Positions 1 to 9,519 are shown, numbered from the stretch's first letter. The stretch is 46,553 nt of DNA from Bacillota bacterium (GCA_023401925.1 JAEXDA010000026.1:1-46553); one strand, 5' to 3'. Program-made: numbers and translations. Notes: generated by a model from the letters alone, not told the origin.

Positions 1-1
1 G

Positions 2-100
2 CTTCGAAGCATCACGGAGCCCGGTGAAATCGGGCTTTGGAATGATCTTTTAACACTTAGCCGTGAGGCTTTAGCCCGCGGCGGACAAAACAACTATTAA
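2..100 (+). CDS. C-terminal tail of an unidentified protein (partial)
   Basis: An open frame enters from the left edge of the window and runs 32 codons to a TAA at 98-100. Its composition (SITEPGEIGLW, then an Arg/Ala/Gly-rich amphipathic end, then NNY) looks like the end of a real protein rather than random sequence, but the fragment is too short to identify. It converges on the PHP gene that follows on the other strand. No clear hairpin terminator lies between them. Confidence 0.45.
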   Translation, partial: LRSITEPGEIGLWNDLLTLSREALARGGQNNY

Positions 101-224
101 TATTTGCTGTTTCATCTTTATAATCAATTTTAAAAATGATCGATTTCCTTTTTCCTTATCTAGAAGTGAATGTTTCTTGATAAAAACCCGAGTAAATGAG
201 AGATTTATTTCAAAGCCAAGATTG

Positions 225-974
225 TTACCGACCATCATCCCTGACATTCAAAATCTGTTCCGGTTTTAATCCGGCTTTCTGGGCAGCAACGACCCCTGAG
301 CTCAGCCTACCGACCCGCTCCGGTTGATGAGCATCACTGCCAATCGCAAACTTGACCCCTTCCCGGGCAGCGGTCTCAATAAAATCCAAGGACTTAAACC
401 CATGAAGAGTATTAATTTCCAAAGCTGTATTCTTCTTAACACAAGCCCTGGCGAGTTCGGGAGTATCAATGCTAATGTTAAGTCCCGGATGAGTGATGAT
501 ATCAATTTTGTTACGGAAAACCGCAGATATCACTGCTTTCGTGTTGTTATTCCTGGCAATTTGTCTTTCGCGATGGCTCAAGCGGGATAAAACCCAACTT
601 GACATAAATTGGAATCCGTCCCGTAAACTTTTAGGGCGAACTGTAACATGAAAACCAGCTAACACCTGATCCAGTCTTTTTTGTAGCTCTGAAGGAATGT
701 CTAAATCCCCCTGGAAACTGGTAATATTAGCTTCAGTTCCAGACAATATGGTTATACCCGAGATTTCTCGCTGGACTCTTTTGGTTTCCTCAATAATTTT
801 ATCAAAAACCTCCAAGTTTGTAGATCCAATGTGACCCCAATTGGCCGGCCCATGATCAGCTATCCCCAATACTTCTAATCCTCTCTCTTTGGCTACCTTA
901 GCATTATCATAAATGGTTCCTGTACCATGGGAATATTTGGTGTGAGTATGGTAATCAGCAATAACGCGCCACAT
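225..974 (-). CDS. PHP-domain phosphoesterase (histidinol-phosphatase / YcdX-like)
   Basis: A 249-residue protein of the polymerase-and-histidinol-phosphatase (PHP) superfamily of metal-dependent phosphoesterases. It shows the diagnostic DYHTHTKYSHG motif near residue 8, the GLEVLGIADHGP motif near residue 33, a DIITHPG motif near residue 160 and FAIGSDAH near residue 211. These supply the His/Asp metal ligands of a distorted TIM barrel. The length fits the stand-alone YcdX/HisK-like group rather than DNA polymerase X. The ATG has a strong AGGAGGAG site eight bases upstream. The substrate cannot be read from the sequence, and no histidine-biosynthesis genes are nearby, so a role as histidinol phosphatase is only one option. 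It lies downstream of ddl on the same strand. Confidence 0.85.
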   Translation of the reverse strand: MWRVIADYHTHTKYSHGTGTIYDNAKVAKERGLEVLGIADHGPANWGHIGSTNLEVFDKIIEETKRVQREISGITILSGTEANITSFQGDLDIPSELQKRLDQVLAGFHVTVRPKSLRDGFQFMSSWVLSRLSHRERQIARNNNTKAVISAVFRNKIDIITHPGLNISIDTPELARACVKKNTALEINTLHGFKSLDFIETAAREGVKFAIGSDAHQPERVGRLSSGVVAAQKAGLKPEQILNVRDDGR

Positions 975-1096
975 TAGAAAATCTCCTCCTAGCCTATTTT
1001 ACCCGGACAGGAGGAGAATAATCATTCGGTTTGATTGTACTGCCTTTCATGAATTCATAAACATTTGCTACAAATTTTTCCTGAAAGAAACGTTCC

Positions 1097-2194
1097 TCAT
1101 GAGCTGATCTTGTTTTGTTTTCTATCCTCATATCGTTCAACAGCTAACTGCAATAAACGGTCAATCAATTCTGTATAACCAATACCGGTTGCTTCCCACA
1201 TTTTGGGATACATACTGATCTTGGTAAAACCAGGAATGGTATTGATTTCATTGACATAAATTTCATTTTTTGACACGTCTACAAAGAAATCAACCCGAGC
1301 TAGACCCGCACAGTCTACTGCCTTAAAAGAGCGGATTGCTAAGTCCTGAACTTTCCGGGTAAGCTCGGGCGAAATTTCCGCTGGAATGATTAATTTGGAG
1401 TCACTTAAAATGTATTTGGCTTCGTAATCATAAAACTCGGTGCAAGGAACGATTTCTCCCGGTATAGAAGCTTTTGGTTCGTCATTTCCAAGAACCCCGC
1501 ATTCAACTTCTTTTCCGGTCAACATTTTCTCGACCACAATTTTACGATCGTACTCTGCAGCCAAATTTAAGGCCGTTTTTAGTTCATTCCGTTGATGAGC
1601 TTTGGAAATACCCACACTGGACCCTAAATTGGCCGGTTTAATAAAACAAGGATAAGATATCCTTTGCTCAATTTCATGAAGTACTTGATCTGGGTTGCTA
1701 CGCCATTCTTTCCGTAGATATACCAAATAATCACCCACAGGAAGGCCATTCTGCAAAAAAACCGCCTTCATCAAGGCCTTATCCATGCCAACGGATGAAG
1801 CGAGGACTCCCCCTCCGACATAAGGAATATCTGCCAACTCAAGCAAACCTTGAATGGTGCCATCTTCCCCAAAAGGACCGTGCATCACTGGAAAAATAAC
1901 ATCCACTTTTTCCAAAATGCCCGACAATATTTCCCCTTGTTTTTGATTGCTTATTAATGGAATCGTTTCGTCAATGCCACTTGAACTTAAAAGTCGAACC
2001 TGAAGATCCTTGCTTTCGACCAGAGGGGATGGTGATTGTCCAGGTATCCATCGCCCTTCTTTGGTAATCCCAATAGGTACTACATCATATTTCTGACGAT
2101 CGATAGCCGATATAACGGAATTGGCTGATAAGATAGATACCGCATGTTCGCCGGATCGTCCCCCATAAATGAGTCCTACTCTAATCTTCGACAA
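1097..2194 (-). CDS. ddl: D-alanine--D-alanine ligase
   Basis: ATP-grasp ligase that joins two D-alanines for the peptidoglycan stem peptide in the cytoplasm. Seen: the N-terminal VGLIYGGRSGEHAVS motif, the PVMHGPFGEDGTIQGLLE segment near residue 105, the ATP-grasp core with CFIKPANLGSSVGISK near residue 185 and the C-terminal VNEINTIPGFT metal/substrate motif. At about 365 residues the length is normal. Two in-frame TTG codons compete as start (positions 2200 and 2194); the latter is preferred because the GAGGG site lies eight bases before it. No lipid II gene such as murF is adjacent. The SHOCT protein lies upstream on the same strand, about 170 bp away. Confidence 0.95.
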   Translation of the reverse strand: MSKIRVGLIYGGRSGEHAVSILSANSVISAIDRQKYDVVPIGITKEGRWIPGQSPSPLVESKDLQVRLLSSSGIDETIPLISNQKQGEILSGILEKVDVIFPVMHGPFGEDGTIQGLLELADIPYVGGGVLASSVGMDKALMKAVFLQNGLPVGDYLVYLRKEWRSNPDQVLHEIEQRISYPCFIKPANLGSSVGISKAHQRNELKTALNLAAEYDRKIVVEKMLTGKEVECGVLGNDEPKASIPGEIVPCTEFYDYEAKYILSDSKLIIPAEISPELTRKVQDLAIRSFKAVDCAGLARVDFFVDVSKNEIYVNEINTIPGFTKISMYPKMWEATGIGYTELIDRLLQLAVERYEDRKQNKISS

Positions 2195-2367
2195 TAACAA
2201 TACCCTCTTTCAAATTGGCGATTCTTTATATGCTGCTTATTTCAAGTCTATTCTATTTCTAAAGCTTTTTCCCTGCCATTTTTCAGACTCACTTACGGGC
2301 AAACTTAATTATGTTCGATTTTTTCACAAAAACCATCATAGCCTTTTAATATCCCCTAGTCGTAATA

Positions 2368-2670
2368 CTAATCCAATTCTCTCCTGATTTCCCGAAACTC
2401 TTCCAAACTGATTTCACCTTTTACCAAGCGTTCTTTGGCAATAAAGAGCAAGGAAATTTCTTCCTTCGAAGGAGAGAGTGATGTTAATCGTTTGTGAAGC
2501 CGCCAGCGCACTCCGACAAATAGAATTAAACTTAATAAAAAGTAAAACAACCAGCTTTTAGAAGACCAGGGAGCATTTACAAGAAAATCTCCTATTTTAA
2601 TTGCCAAGGAAGGTAAAAATAAAAATATTATCGCAAAACTCCCCACCCAAACGATAACTTTTCCCTTCAT
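2368..2670 (-). CDS. Small membrane protein with C-terminal SHOCT motif
   Basis: A 100-residue protein with two predicted membrane segments (about residues 5-25 and 40-58), a short basic loop and a C-terminal amphipathic helix reading LVKGEISLEEFREIRREL. This is the typical short C-terminal (SHOCT) motif, often involved in oligomerisation. An in-frame TTG lies 15 bases further upstream (2685), but the ATG at 2670 is chosen because a GGGAGGG site sits just before it. The function is unknown. Gene-free DNA of about 240 bp, in which I see nothing definite, separates it from cheY. Confidence 0.75.
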   Translation of the reverse strand: MKGKVIVWVGSFAIIFLFLPSLAIKIGDFLVNAPWSSKSWLFYFLLSLILFVGVRWRLHKRLTSLSPSKEEISLLFIAKERLVKGEISLEEFREIRRELD

Positions 2671-2923
2671 GAAAAACCCTCCCAATCTAACGTCTCATTT
2701 TATTATTACAAAGCATACCGATTTTATCCTTTATTGGAAGGAATATATAGTCAAAGAAAAACATGCTATCCGTCTTGATTTAATTGAATGAGGAAAAGTA
2801 TAAATTATAAGAAGGAGCTTGGTAGAAAAGAGGGATTTAAGCCACCTAATTTAGGGCATATTCCAAATATAGACAATATGGCGCCCTATGAAACAAATTG
2901 AAATCGTGTTCATCCACATTATA

Positions 2924-3286
2924 TTATTTGATTCCAAGCATAGCTTTAATAATGTTGATGACTTGACTACTTTCAAATGGTTTGACGATATAATGTTTGG
3001 CGCCGGCTTGAATCGCCTCCATGACAACTTCTTTTTGCCCCAAAGCACTACAAACAATGACATTCGCAGAATTGTCGAGCTCCAAAATTTTCTTGGTTGC
3101 TGTAATGCCATCCATCTCAGGCATAGTAATATCCATAATCACTAAATTAGGCCGTTCCTTTTCGTAAATTTGAACCGATTCGACCCCGTTTTGGGCCTCT
3201 AATATATCGGAAATGCCACATTCTTCAACGACTTTTCGCAACATAGTCCGTGCCAAGGTTGCATCATCTACAATAAGTACTTTCAA
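2924..3286 (-). CDS. cheY: Chemotaxis response regulator CheY
   Basis: A stand-alone 120-residue receiver domain. The acidic pair D7/D8, the phospho-acceptor D52 (in VIMDITMPEMDG), S81 and K103 (in IVKPF) are all present, and there is no output domain. Phospho-CheY normally binds the flagellar switch to change rotation. It is the last gene of the che operon, 16 bp after cheB. Its small size and the adjacent cheA/cheB/cheR make CheY far more likely than a Spo0F-type relay protein. Confidence 0.93.
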   Translation of the reverse strand: MKVLIVDDATLARTMLRKVVEECGISDILEAQNGVESVQIYEKERPNLVIMDITMPEMDGITATKKILELDNSANVIVCSALGQKEVVMEAIQAGAKHYIVKPFESSQVINIIKAMLGIK

Positions 3287-3302
3287 AATTTACACCTCTC
3301 AT

Positions 3303-4409
3303 TTATTCTTGTAAAAGCTCATGTGCTGAGATTTCATTGGAACTGGCTACAGATTCTGGGTTACTTGAAATACCCCATTTATTTATTTCCTCGGCAATTA
3401 AATCCAGAGGAAGAACTTTCGAAACAGCACCATTTTCGATAGCTTTTTGAGGCATTCCAAAAATGATTGACGTTTTTTGATCCTGAGCGATTGTATATGC
3501 TCCCTTGTCATGCATGGCGCGCAATCCCTTGGCCCCATCATCGCCCATCCCAGTCAGAATAATACCCATTGCTAGGTCTCCTGCTTGTTCTGCGACCGTT
3601 TTCAATGTATAGTCGATGGATGGACAATAGACAGCCTCACTTTCCCGAGGCGAGAGTTTGATAAAGTATCCCGATTCTTCCTTTTTCAGCGCGGCATTTT
3701 GTCCCCCCGGCACAACGACAGCCTTTCCCTTTAAAATGGATTGACCGTCTTTGGCTTCAGTAACCTCCAATAAACCTTGTTGAGCGAGAGTCACCGCAAA
3801 ATATTGTGTAAACATTTTCGGCATATGCTGAATAACAATAATTCCCGGTAATTCCGGATGCAATTTTTTAAAAATTTCCTCTAAAGCCTTTGTTCCACCC
3901 GTTGATGCTCCAATAACGATTACTCTTTGAGCAATCTTATTTCGTCTTAATTTTTGCGTCTTCACAGAGTAAAACTCAGTCCGAGAAAGCTTCGGATATG
4001 TTTGTTGCACGTTCAGAGCCGCTGTTACCTTGGTGATTATTTCAGCAGTTAAACATTCCATTCCTTCCTTATACCCGATGATGGGTTTTCCTATTACTGC
4101 AGTTGCCCCCAATGACAAAACCAAAGATGCAGCATTTGAATGCTCTTGGGTGACGGAACTAAGCACCACAACCGGCGTAAGATAGTTACTCAATACGTGC
4201 TGTAAAAACGCTAAGCCATCCAATCCGGGCATCTCAATATCGAAAGTGATCACATCAAATTGTTGTGTTTTAAGAATTTCCAGGGCCTTGACAGGATCAC
4301 CCGCAGTAGTCAAATGATTGGATTCGATTACAGTACTTAAAATGTCTTTCAAAAATTGGCGAACAAAAGCGGAATTATCGATTATCAATACTTTTTTTCC
4401 AGATAACAT
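3303..4409 (-). CDS. cheB: Chemotaxis protein-glutamate methylesterase/deamidase CheB
   Basis: A two-domain response regulator that removes receptor methyl groups during adaptation. The receiver domain (residues 5-125) has its acceptor D57 in FDIEMPGLDGL. A linker follows, then the methylesterase domain (about 160-350) with the Ser-His-Asp triad visible as S169 (VIGASTGGT), H195 (VIQHMP) and D291 (TGMGDDG). The 368-residue length is standard. The ATG is preceded by AGGA six bases upstream. The gap to cheR upstream is about 100 bp, the loosest junction of the operon. Confidence 0.96.
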   Translation of the reverse strand: MLSGKKVLIIDNSAFVRQFLKDILSTVIESNHLTTAGDPVKALEILKTQQFDVITFDIEMPGLDGLAFLQHVLSNYLTPVVVLSSVTQEHSNAASLVLSLGATAVIGKPIIGYKEGMECLTAEIITKVTAALNVQQTYPKLSRTEFYSVKTQKLRRNKIAQRVIVIGASTGGTKALEEIFKKLHPELPGIIVIQHMPKMFTQYFAVTLAQQGLLEVTEAKDGQSILKGKAVVVPGGQNAALKKEESGYFIKLSPRESEAVYCPSIDYTLKTVAEQAGDLAMGIILTGMGDDGAKGLRAMHDKGAYTIAQDQKTSIIFGMPQKAIENGAVSKVLPLDLIAEEINKWGISSNPESVASSNEISAHELLQE

Positions 4410-4505
4410 GAATCCTCATTTTAACTTTGATGAAAGCCTCAAACCGATTTTCAGAAAAATAACCTCTTATACTATAATCATAAATTCAAAAGGCTACCAA
4501 TTCAA

Positions 4506-5321
4506 TTATTTTTTTTGGTAAATACAATTTTTAATCAACGCCCACTTTGTACTGTTCGTAAAATGAATAGGTTCGGATTGGCCAACCAATAAGTACCCAT
4601 TGGGGTTCAGATAATGATGGAACCTATTAAGAGCTTTCTCCCGTGCCTCCTGAGAAAAATAAATGAAAACATTCCGGCAAAAGATAAAATCAAATTGGAT
4701 GTTATTGGGTATTCCCAGATCCTGATTAATATTTATCTTCCTAAAGATAACCACTTTTCTCAAATTAGGTTTCACCCTAAAAAGTCCTTCTTTTTTGGGA
4801 TTTGCTTCAAAGTATTTCTCCCGTAATAGACTGGGGACACCCTTTAATTTCTCTTCACTGTATACTCCGGCCATTCCTTCTTGAAGCCTTCTTACGCTAA
4901 TATCGGATGCCAAAACTTTGATATTCCAATCTTCCCCCAACGCTTCCCGTAAAACCATCGCTAATGTATAGGCTTCTTCCCCCGATGAACATCCGGCAGA
5001 CCAGCAGCGCACTTTTTTTGTTTGTACCACCGATTTTAGCATAGCCGGAAGTAACTCCCGCTCCATTATTTGAAATTGATAATTTTCCCGGAAAAAACTA
5101 GTAACATTGGTGGTTAACAAGTCAAAAAAATAACTTAATTCGTGAGGGGTATTTCGAATCATTTTCAGGTACGACTCATAACTGGGTAGATTCAATTCAA
5201 CCAACCTTCGATTCAATCTGGCCTGGATTAGATATTTTTTTTGGAGGGTGTAAGTAAAACCAAGCTGTTGATTTAAGTACTCACAAATCAAACCGATTCC
5301 GTTATCATTTTCATAATCCAT
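4506..5321 (-). CDS. cheR: Chemotaxis protein methyltransferase CheR
   Basis: SAM-dependent methyltransferase that methylates receptor glutamates. An N-terminal helical domain (residues 10-75) leads into the catalytic domain, with the TNVTSFFRE motif near residue 90, the SAM-binding VRCWSAGCSSGEEAYTLAM motif near residue 130 and the FDFIFCRNVFIYF motif near residue 220. The length (271) is typical. Start ATG follows GGAGTCATCG. It lies 14 bp after cheW in the operon. The presence of both CheR and CheB implies that methyl-accepting receptors are encoded elsewhere. Confidence 0.96.
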   Translation of the reverse strand: MDYENDNGIGLICEYLNQQLGFTYTLQKKYLIQARLNRRLVELNLPSYESYLKMIRNTPHELSYFFDLLTTNVTSFFRENYQFQIMERELLPAMLKSVVQTKKVRCWSAGCSSGEEAYTLAMVLREALGEDWNIKVLASDISVRRLQEGMAGVYSEEKLKGVPSLLREKYFEANPKKEGLFRVKPNLRKVVIFRKININQDLGIPNNIQFDFIFCRNVFIYFSQEAREKALNRFHHYLNPNGYLLVGQSEPIHFTNSTKWALIKNCIYQKK

Positions 5322-5335
5322 CGATGACTCCGTTT

Positions 5336-5875
5336 TTAAAATTCCTTTGTTTCTTCTTTTTTGTCATCCGTGGAATTGACTGGGTCAAAAATTTCGTCAA
5401 TCTCTTGAAAATCCACCAATTTATCAAGATCTATCATTAAAATGAGACGATTTCCGATTTTACCCATTGATCGCAGATACTGCGTTTTAGGTTTGGAACT
5501 AAATTCAGGGGTAGCCTGAATATTATCTTTTGCTAAACTGACCATATCCAAAACCCGGTCCACAATCAATCCGAAAATCTTTTCCCCGGTTTCAACAACA
5601 ACAATCACTGTGTAGTCATTATAATGACCGGGTTCTAATTGAAAAATCCTGCGCATATCTAATACCGGGATTACTTCACCGCGAAAGTTGATTACACCGC
5701 TCACTGAATGCGGGGAATTGGGGACCTTTACCGGAACGGAATATCGAATCATTTCTTGTACCTGTAAAACATCGACTCCGAACTCTTCATTACCCACTAA
5801 AAAAATCAAGTGTTGATTACCAAAACCAAGATCGGTAAATTGTAAATTGAGGATATCCATAGTTTGATCTGTCAT
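5336..5875 (-). CDS. cheW: Chemotaxis coupling protein CheW
   Basis: A 179-residue CheW-domain scaffold that couples receptors to the kinase CheA. Seen: LIFLVGNEEFGVDVLQVQEMIR near residue 24, the VPNSPHSVSGVINFRGEVIPVLDMR signature near residue 52, and IFGLIVDRVLDMVSL near residue 100. About 20 extra residues at the N terminus and an acidic, Lys-rich tail extend beyond the minimal domain. A strong AGGAGGAG site precedes the ATG. It is followed by cheR and preceded by cheA. Confidence 0.95.
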   Translation of the reverse strand: MTDQTMDILNLQFTDLGFGNQHLIFLVGNEEFGVDVLQVQEMIRYSVPVKVPNSPHSVSGVINFRGEVIPVLDMRRIFQLEPGHYNDYTVIVVVETGEKIFGLIVDRVLDMVSLAKDNIQATPEFSSKPKTQYLRSMGKIGNRLILMIDLDKLVDFQEIDEIFDPVNSTDDKKEETKEF

Positions 5876-5914
5876 ATTTCTCCTCCTAAGCCCTCACTTA
5901 AGTGAAAGCGGTCA

Positions 5915-7882
5915 TTAATGTGCATACATCTTAATGATCTGATGAGTATCCAATATAAGCGCAATATCACCGCTGCCAACCAATGCCGCTCCGGATATCA
6001 AAGGATTCTCAGCTAAAGCTTTATTGATTTGTTTGATCATTATCTCTTCTTGGCCAATTAATTCTTCGACAAGGAGGCCATAGTGAATATATCCTTCACG
6101 AACGATGATCACAACTTTATCTTGGTTCCGAGTTACCCGTGAGTATTGAAAAACCTCATTTAAATCAATTAACGAAATTGCTTCTTGTCTGAGAGTGAAA
6201 AGCTGTTTATCCGTGATATGATGAATATCCGTATCGGAGACTGCCACGCTTTCTACAACTTCAAAGGCAGGAATCCCGAAAGTTTGTCCGCCAACCTTGA
6301 TCATAAAAGATTGAATGATCGCTAATGTCAAGGGTATTTTCAATCGGAAAACTGTACCCTCATCCGGCGTAGATTCAATTCCAATGTCACCTTTCAATTT
6401 CTTAATACTTTCATGGACTACATCTAATCCTACACCACGGCCTGAGATATCACTGATGATATCCGCTGTGGAAAACCCCGGCTCAAAGATTAATTTTTGG
6501 ATCTCTTCATCCGTTATTGTTTGTGACTTATCAATAAGCCCGTTCTGAATACCTTTAGCTCTGATTTTTTCTAAGTCAAGGCCTCCACCATCATCCTGTA
6601 CGCTGATCACGATATCGTCGCCATCCTGGCAAGCGCCCATCGTAACCCGCCCGATTCTGCTTTTCCCTTTTTTCAACCGGTTCTCTTCATTTTCCAAACC
6701 GTGATCAACTGCGTTCCGGATTAAATGGGTTAATGGGTCAACCAATTGTTCGGCGACTTGCTTATCGATCTCCGTATCTTCCCCAAAGAAAACCAATTCG
6801 ACTTGTTTACCTTTTTGTTTTGATATGTCATAGACTGTCCTGGAAAAACGAGAGAAGATATTCCGGACCGGTATCATCCTAAGGTCCATAATTTCTTCTT
6901 GCAATCCATCCGTCACCATTTCCAGTTTTTGAATGACTCCGATTAGTTGATTCCAATTTAAAATTTGGTGATTTCTTTGATTAATCATTTGTAATAAACT
7001 GGTTTTTATATGAAGTAATTCCCCAATCTGATTAATCAAACGATCAATCTTTCCGGCTTCTACGCGAATGGTTCGTTCAACAATGTGAGAACCATCTTTA
7101 TCATTTCTCTTCTTTGGAGAAGTTAAAGCTTCTTCTGATCGATAAGTCCATTTTCTAACCCTTACGTCAATAACATCGTACATAGGATACGATGTTATTG
7201 AGGATTCCTGTCCAGGTGTTAATGGTTGTTCCGTTACCAATACCACATGCAAAACCGTAAATTTTTCTTCTTTTAAATCTTCTTCCCGGGGTGCTGTTTT
7301 ATAGACAGTTCCATACTGCGGCAACATCCTCATAAATATTAAAGCCGAAGCTCCTTGCATTTCGGCTTCGGGATTAAATTCAACCTCAATTCCATAAACA
7401 ATTTTACCCGCCTCTTGCCAAGCGGCGATGGTATCTTTTTCAGTCATGGACAGAATCAAAGGAATATCAAATTTTTTGACCGGACTCAGCGAAGTTTCCG
7501 CCAAACCTGAATTAAAAAAATTCTGCCAACGCTTTAATGATTCAACGTCCTGCCATTGTCCATTTCCAATATACAATAAAACCTCATCAGAAAATTTCAA
7601 CAGCGAATCGATGAGTTCATTATCGAGTTGCAATTTTTCTTTACGGACTGCATCAAAAAGATCTTCCACTACATGGACGGCATCTTTCAATTCCGTTAAT
7701 CCCATCATTCCCGAAGACCCTTTAATATTATGGGCCAATCGAAATAATTCATTGATATCCTTTTTAGGATCCTCTTGTGCTCCCCAATTTAATAAAATTT
7801 CACTAAATCGCTCAAGTTGATCATGGGTTTCGGTTACAAAAAGAAGAGTTAAAGACTCATCTTTATTGAAAATCTGAGACAT
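5915..7882 (-). CDS. cheA: Chemotaxis sensor histidine kinase CheA
   Basis: A 655-residue kinase that phosphorylates CheY and CheB. Domain order: HPt (P1, residues 1-105) with phospho-acceptor H51 in RLAHNIKGSSG; a P2-like response-regulator docking domain (about 155-235); dimerisation helices (about 265-330); HATPase (about 335-510) with N-box HLIRNAVDHGLE, QDDGGGLD and the GRGVGLDVV G-box; and a C-terminal CheW-like P5 domain (about 515-650). All catalytic motifs look intact. It overlaps the end of cheD by 20 bp, so the two are probably translationally coupled; a GGAGGAG site sits inside the end of cheD. Confidence 0.96.
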   Translation of the reverse strand: MSQIFNKDESLTLLFVTETHDQLERFSEILLNWGAQEDPKKDINELFRLAHNIKGSSGMMGLTELKDAVHVVEDLFDAVRKEKLQLDNELIDSLLKFSDEVLLYIGNGQWQDVESLKRWQNFFNSGLAETSLSPVKKFDIPLILSMTEKDTIAAWQEAGKIVYGIEVEFNPEAEMQGASALIFMRMLPQYGTVYKTAPREEDLKEEKFTVLHVVLVTEQPLTPGQESSITSYPMYDVIDVRVRKWTYRSEEALTSPKKRNDKDGSHIVERTIRVEAGKIDRLINQIGELLHIKTSLLQMINQRNHQILNWNQLIGVIQKLEMVTDGLQEEIMDLRMIPVRNIFSRFSRTVYDISKQKGKQVELVFFGEDTEIDKQVAEQLVDPLTHLIRNAVDHGLENEENRLKKGKSRIGRVTMGACQDGDDIVISVQDDGGGLDLEKIRAKGIQNGLIDKSQTITDEEIQKLIFEPGFSTADIISDISGRGVGLDVVHESIKKLKGDIGIESTPDEGTVFRLKIPLTLAIIQSFMIKVGGQTFGIPAFEVVESVAVSDTDIHHITDKQLFTLRQEAISLIDLNEVFQYSRVTRNQDKVVIIVREGYIHYGLLVEELIGQEEIMIKQINKALAENPLISGAALVGSGDIALILDTHQIIKMYAH

Positions 7883-8387
7883 ATAAATTGTTCTCCTCCT
7901 TCATGAACCGCTGAACATATACACTATAATCTTCTAAAACATAAAGAATTCTACGTCCATGCCGGCCTCCTAATTCTTTGGCCATAATCGGTATTCTTTT
8001 GGATTCTAGATATTTTAATGTAAATTGAATATTGGAAAGTGCAACATCATTTCCCCGACTATGAAAACCAACCATTTGACTGCCGCCAAAAATTTTTGCC
8101 CTCATATTTTGATATACCGCGCCTTCCGATATAAGATGATTCGTCATCACTTCCAGAGATTGCAGTCCAAAATGGCCAAAACCGGCAAATTGCCCATCCA
8201 CGCTTTCGGGCAACATGAAGTGATTCATTCCCCCGATCCCTAATACTTGATCATATAAACACACAGCAATACAAGAACCCAACAATGTGTGGATAACAAC
8301 ATCGGGGTCTCTTGTAACATAATACTCTCCGCTGTGAATCGTGACTATTTTTTTCGACTCAATATCAAAAGGGGCTCCTCGCTTCAT
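7863..8387 (-). CDS. cheD: Chemoreceptor glutamine deamidase CheD
   Basis: Deamidates receptor glutamines in the Bacillus/Thermotoga-type chemotaxis system. The catalytic cysteine lies in HTLLGSCIAVCLYD (about residue 38), the histidine in IGGMNHFMLPE (about residue 56), and the conserved GGSQM motif is near residue 100. It is the first gene of the che operon. The initiator ATG follows AAGGAAAAGCC. CheD usually works with a CheC phosphatase; no cheC or cheX is present in the window, which is worth noting. The preceding 70 bp hold a run of nine T (minus strand) after the LRR gene but no obvious hairpin. Confidence 0.94.
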   Translation of the reverse strand: MKRGAPFDIESKKIVTIHSGEYYVTRDPDVVIHTLLGSCIAVCLYDQVLGIGGMNHFMLPESVDGQFAGFGHFGLQSLEVMTNHLISEGAVYQNMRAKIFGGSQMVGFHSRGNDVALSNIQFTLKYLESKRIPIMAKELGGRHGRRILYVLEDYSVYVQRFMKEENNLYVSDFQ

Positions 8388-8457
8388 GGCTTTTCCTTAT
8401 AATTACTATTATTTCTTTCATTTCCCAGTGTAAAATAAGGACATCTCAAAAAAAAAT

Positions 8458-9519
8458 TTATGGTTTAATTAAACATCCTTTGGCGGCCAGTTTTTCCAAT
8501 GTCAGTTTCGTTAATGGATCAATAATATCCATGGCTGGATTGTGACTGATCTCTACAATCGCTAGGTTTTTTAATTTAGTAATCCCGGTAATATTCCTGA
8601 TTTGATTTTCAGATAAAATCAATTCCTGAAGTTTAGGTAGTTCTAATATAGGCCCAATATCCGAAATTCGATTTTTAGAAACATCCAAATCACGTAAAGA
8701 TTTTAAATGACTCAATGATTCGAGATTGTCAAGATGATTGGAACTAATATAAAGCAATTCTAAATTGGTTAAATGGGCCAAAGGAGTGATATCCTCGATA
8801 TGATTAGAACGGAGCCATATCTTTTTTAAATTGGCTAAGCCTTGCAAAGGACTTAAATCCGTAATCTGATTGGAAGACAAAGAAAGTACTTTTAAATTCG
8901 TGAGTTTTTTCAAAGGACGAATATCTTGAATCTGATTACCCATTAAGTGAAGTTCTTCCAATTGAGTAAGTTCTTCTAAAGGACCAATATCTTGAATTTG
9001 ATTATAGGATAAGACTAAATCTTTGATTTTTTTTAAATTGCCCAAACTACTAATATTACAAATTTTATTCCGACCCAAATGAACCTTAAATAAGTTTTCC
9101 AATCGGGAAAGATCCTGAATATCCTCTACCATATTATGAGATAAATTTATTTCTTGTAATTTATGGATTTTTTCGATTCCGGCTATTGTTTGTAGGTGGT
9201 TTCCCATCCCATGAAAATCCTCTAGCGAGAGTAAATTTTCAATTCCTTCCAAAGAACGAATATCCTTCCGGGAAGCATTTAACATCCGGAGTGATTTTAA
9301 TTCATATACACTGATATCACCATAAGGCTTGGTTAAAGCGATTCTGACAGCATCTTCTAAGCCAGAATCCGTAAATTTAGCTTCATAAATTTTGTCAATC
9401 TGTCGTACTAAGTTAAACCCTCTATCAATCAAACCCGACCCATCGAACAAACCCTGATCTTCTTCCATAGCCAGGCTGATCATATCCAGATCCTCTTTTT
9501 CAGCTAACACTTTTCCCAT
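8458..9519 (-). CDS. Cytosolic leucine-rich repeat protein (internalin-like repeats)
   Basis: A 353-residue protein without signal peptide or membrane segment. Residues about 49-100 resemble the cap found in internalin-type proteins (GLEDAVRIAL, YGDISVYELKSL, LEGIENL). They are followed by roughly eleven 22-residue leucine-rich repeats to residue 345 with consensus LxxLxxLxLSxNxIxDIxPL. This is the bacterial SDS22-like class, a protein-binding solenoid. There is no LPXTG anchor. Its start overlaps the J-domain-like gene by 20 bp, so the two are probably made together. The target is unknown. The repeats are similar in DNA, so the locus may recombine internally. Confidence 0.85.
   Translation of the reverse strand: MGKVLAEKEDLDMISLAMEEDQGLFDGSGLIDRGFNLVRQIDKIYEAKFTDSGLEDAVRIALTKPYGDISVYELKSLRMLNASRKDIRSLEGIENLLSLEDFHGMGNHLQTIAGIEKIHKLQEINLSHNMVEDIQDLSRLENLFKVHLGRNKICNISSLGNLKKIKDLVLSYNQIQDIGPLEELTQLEELHLMGNQIQDIRPLKKLTNLKVLSLSSNQITDLSPLQGLANLKKIWLRSNHIEDITPLAHLTNLELLYISSNHLDNLESLSHLKSLRDLDVSKNRISDIGPILELPKLQELILSENQIRNITGITKLKNLAIVEISHNPAMDIIDPLTKLTLEKLAAKGCLIKP

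Noticed and set aside
2851..2923. Imperfect palindrome AGGGCATATT...AATATGGCGCCCT after cheY as terminator
   Set aside because: It contains a bulge, is not followed by a T-run on the minus strand and lies beyond a weakly structured gap.
4614..4826. Plus-strand frame opposite cheR (and similar frames opposite cheA, gyrB, recF)
   Set aside because: They lie wholly inside well-identified genes on the other strand and have no ribosome site.
8458..9519. CRISPR- or satellite-like periodicity of 66 bp
   Set aside because: The periodicity comes from the 22-residue leucine-rich repeats of a coding gene.
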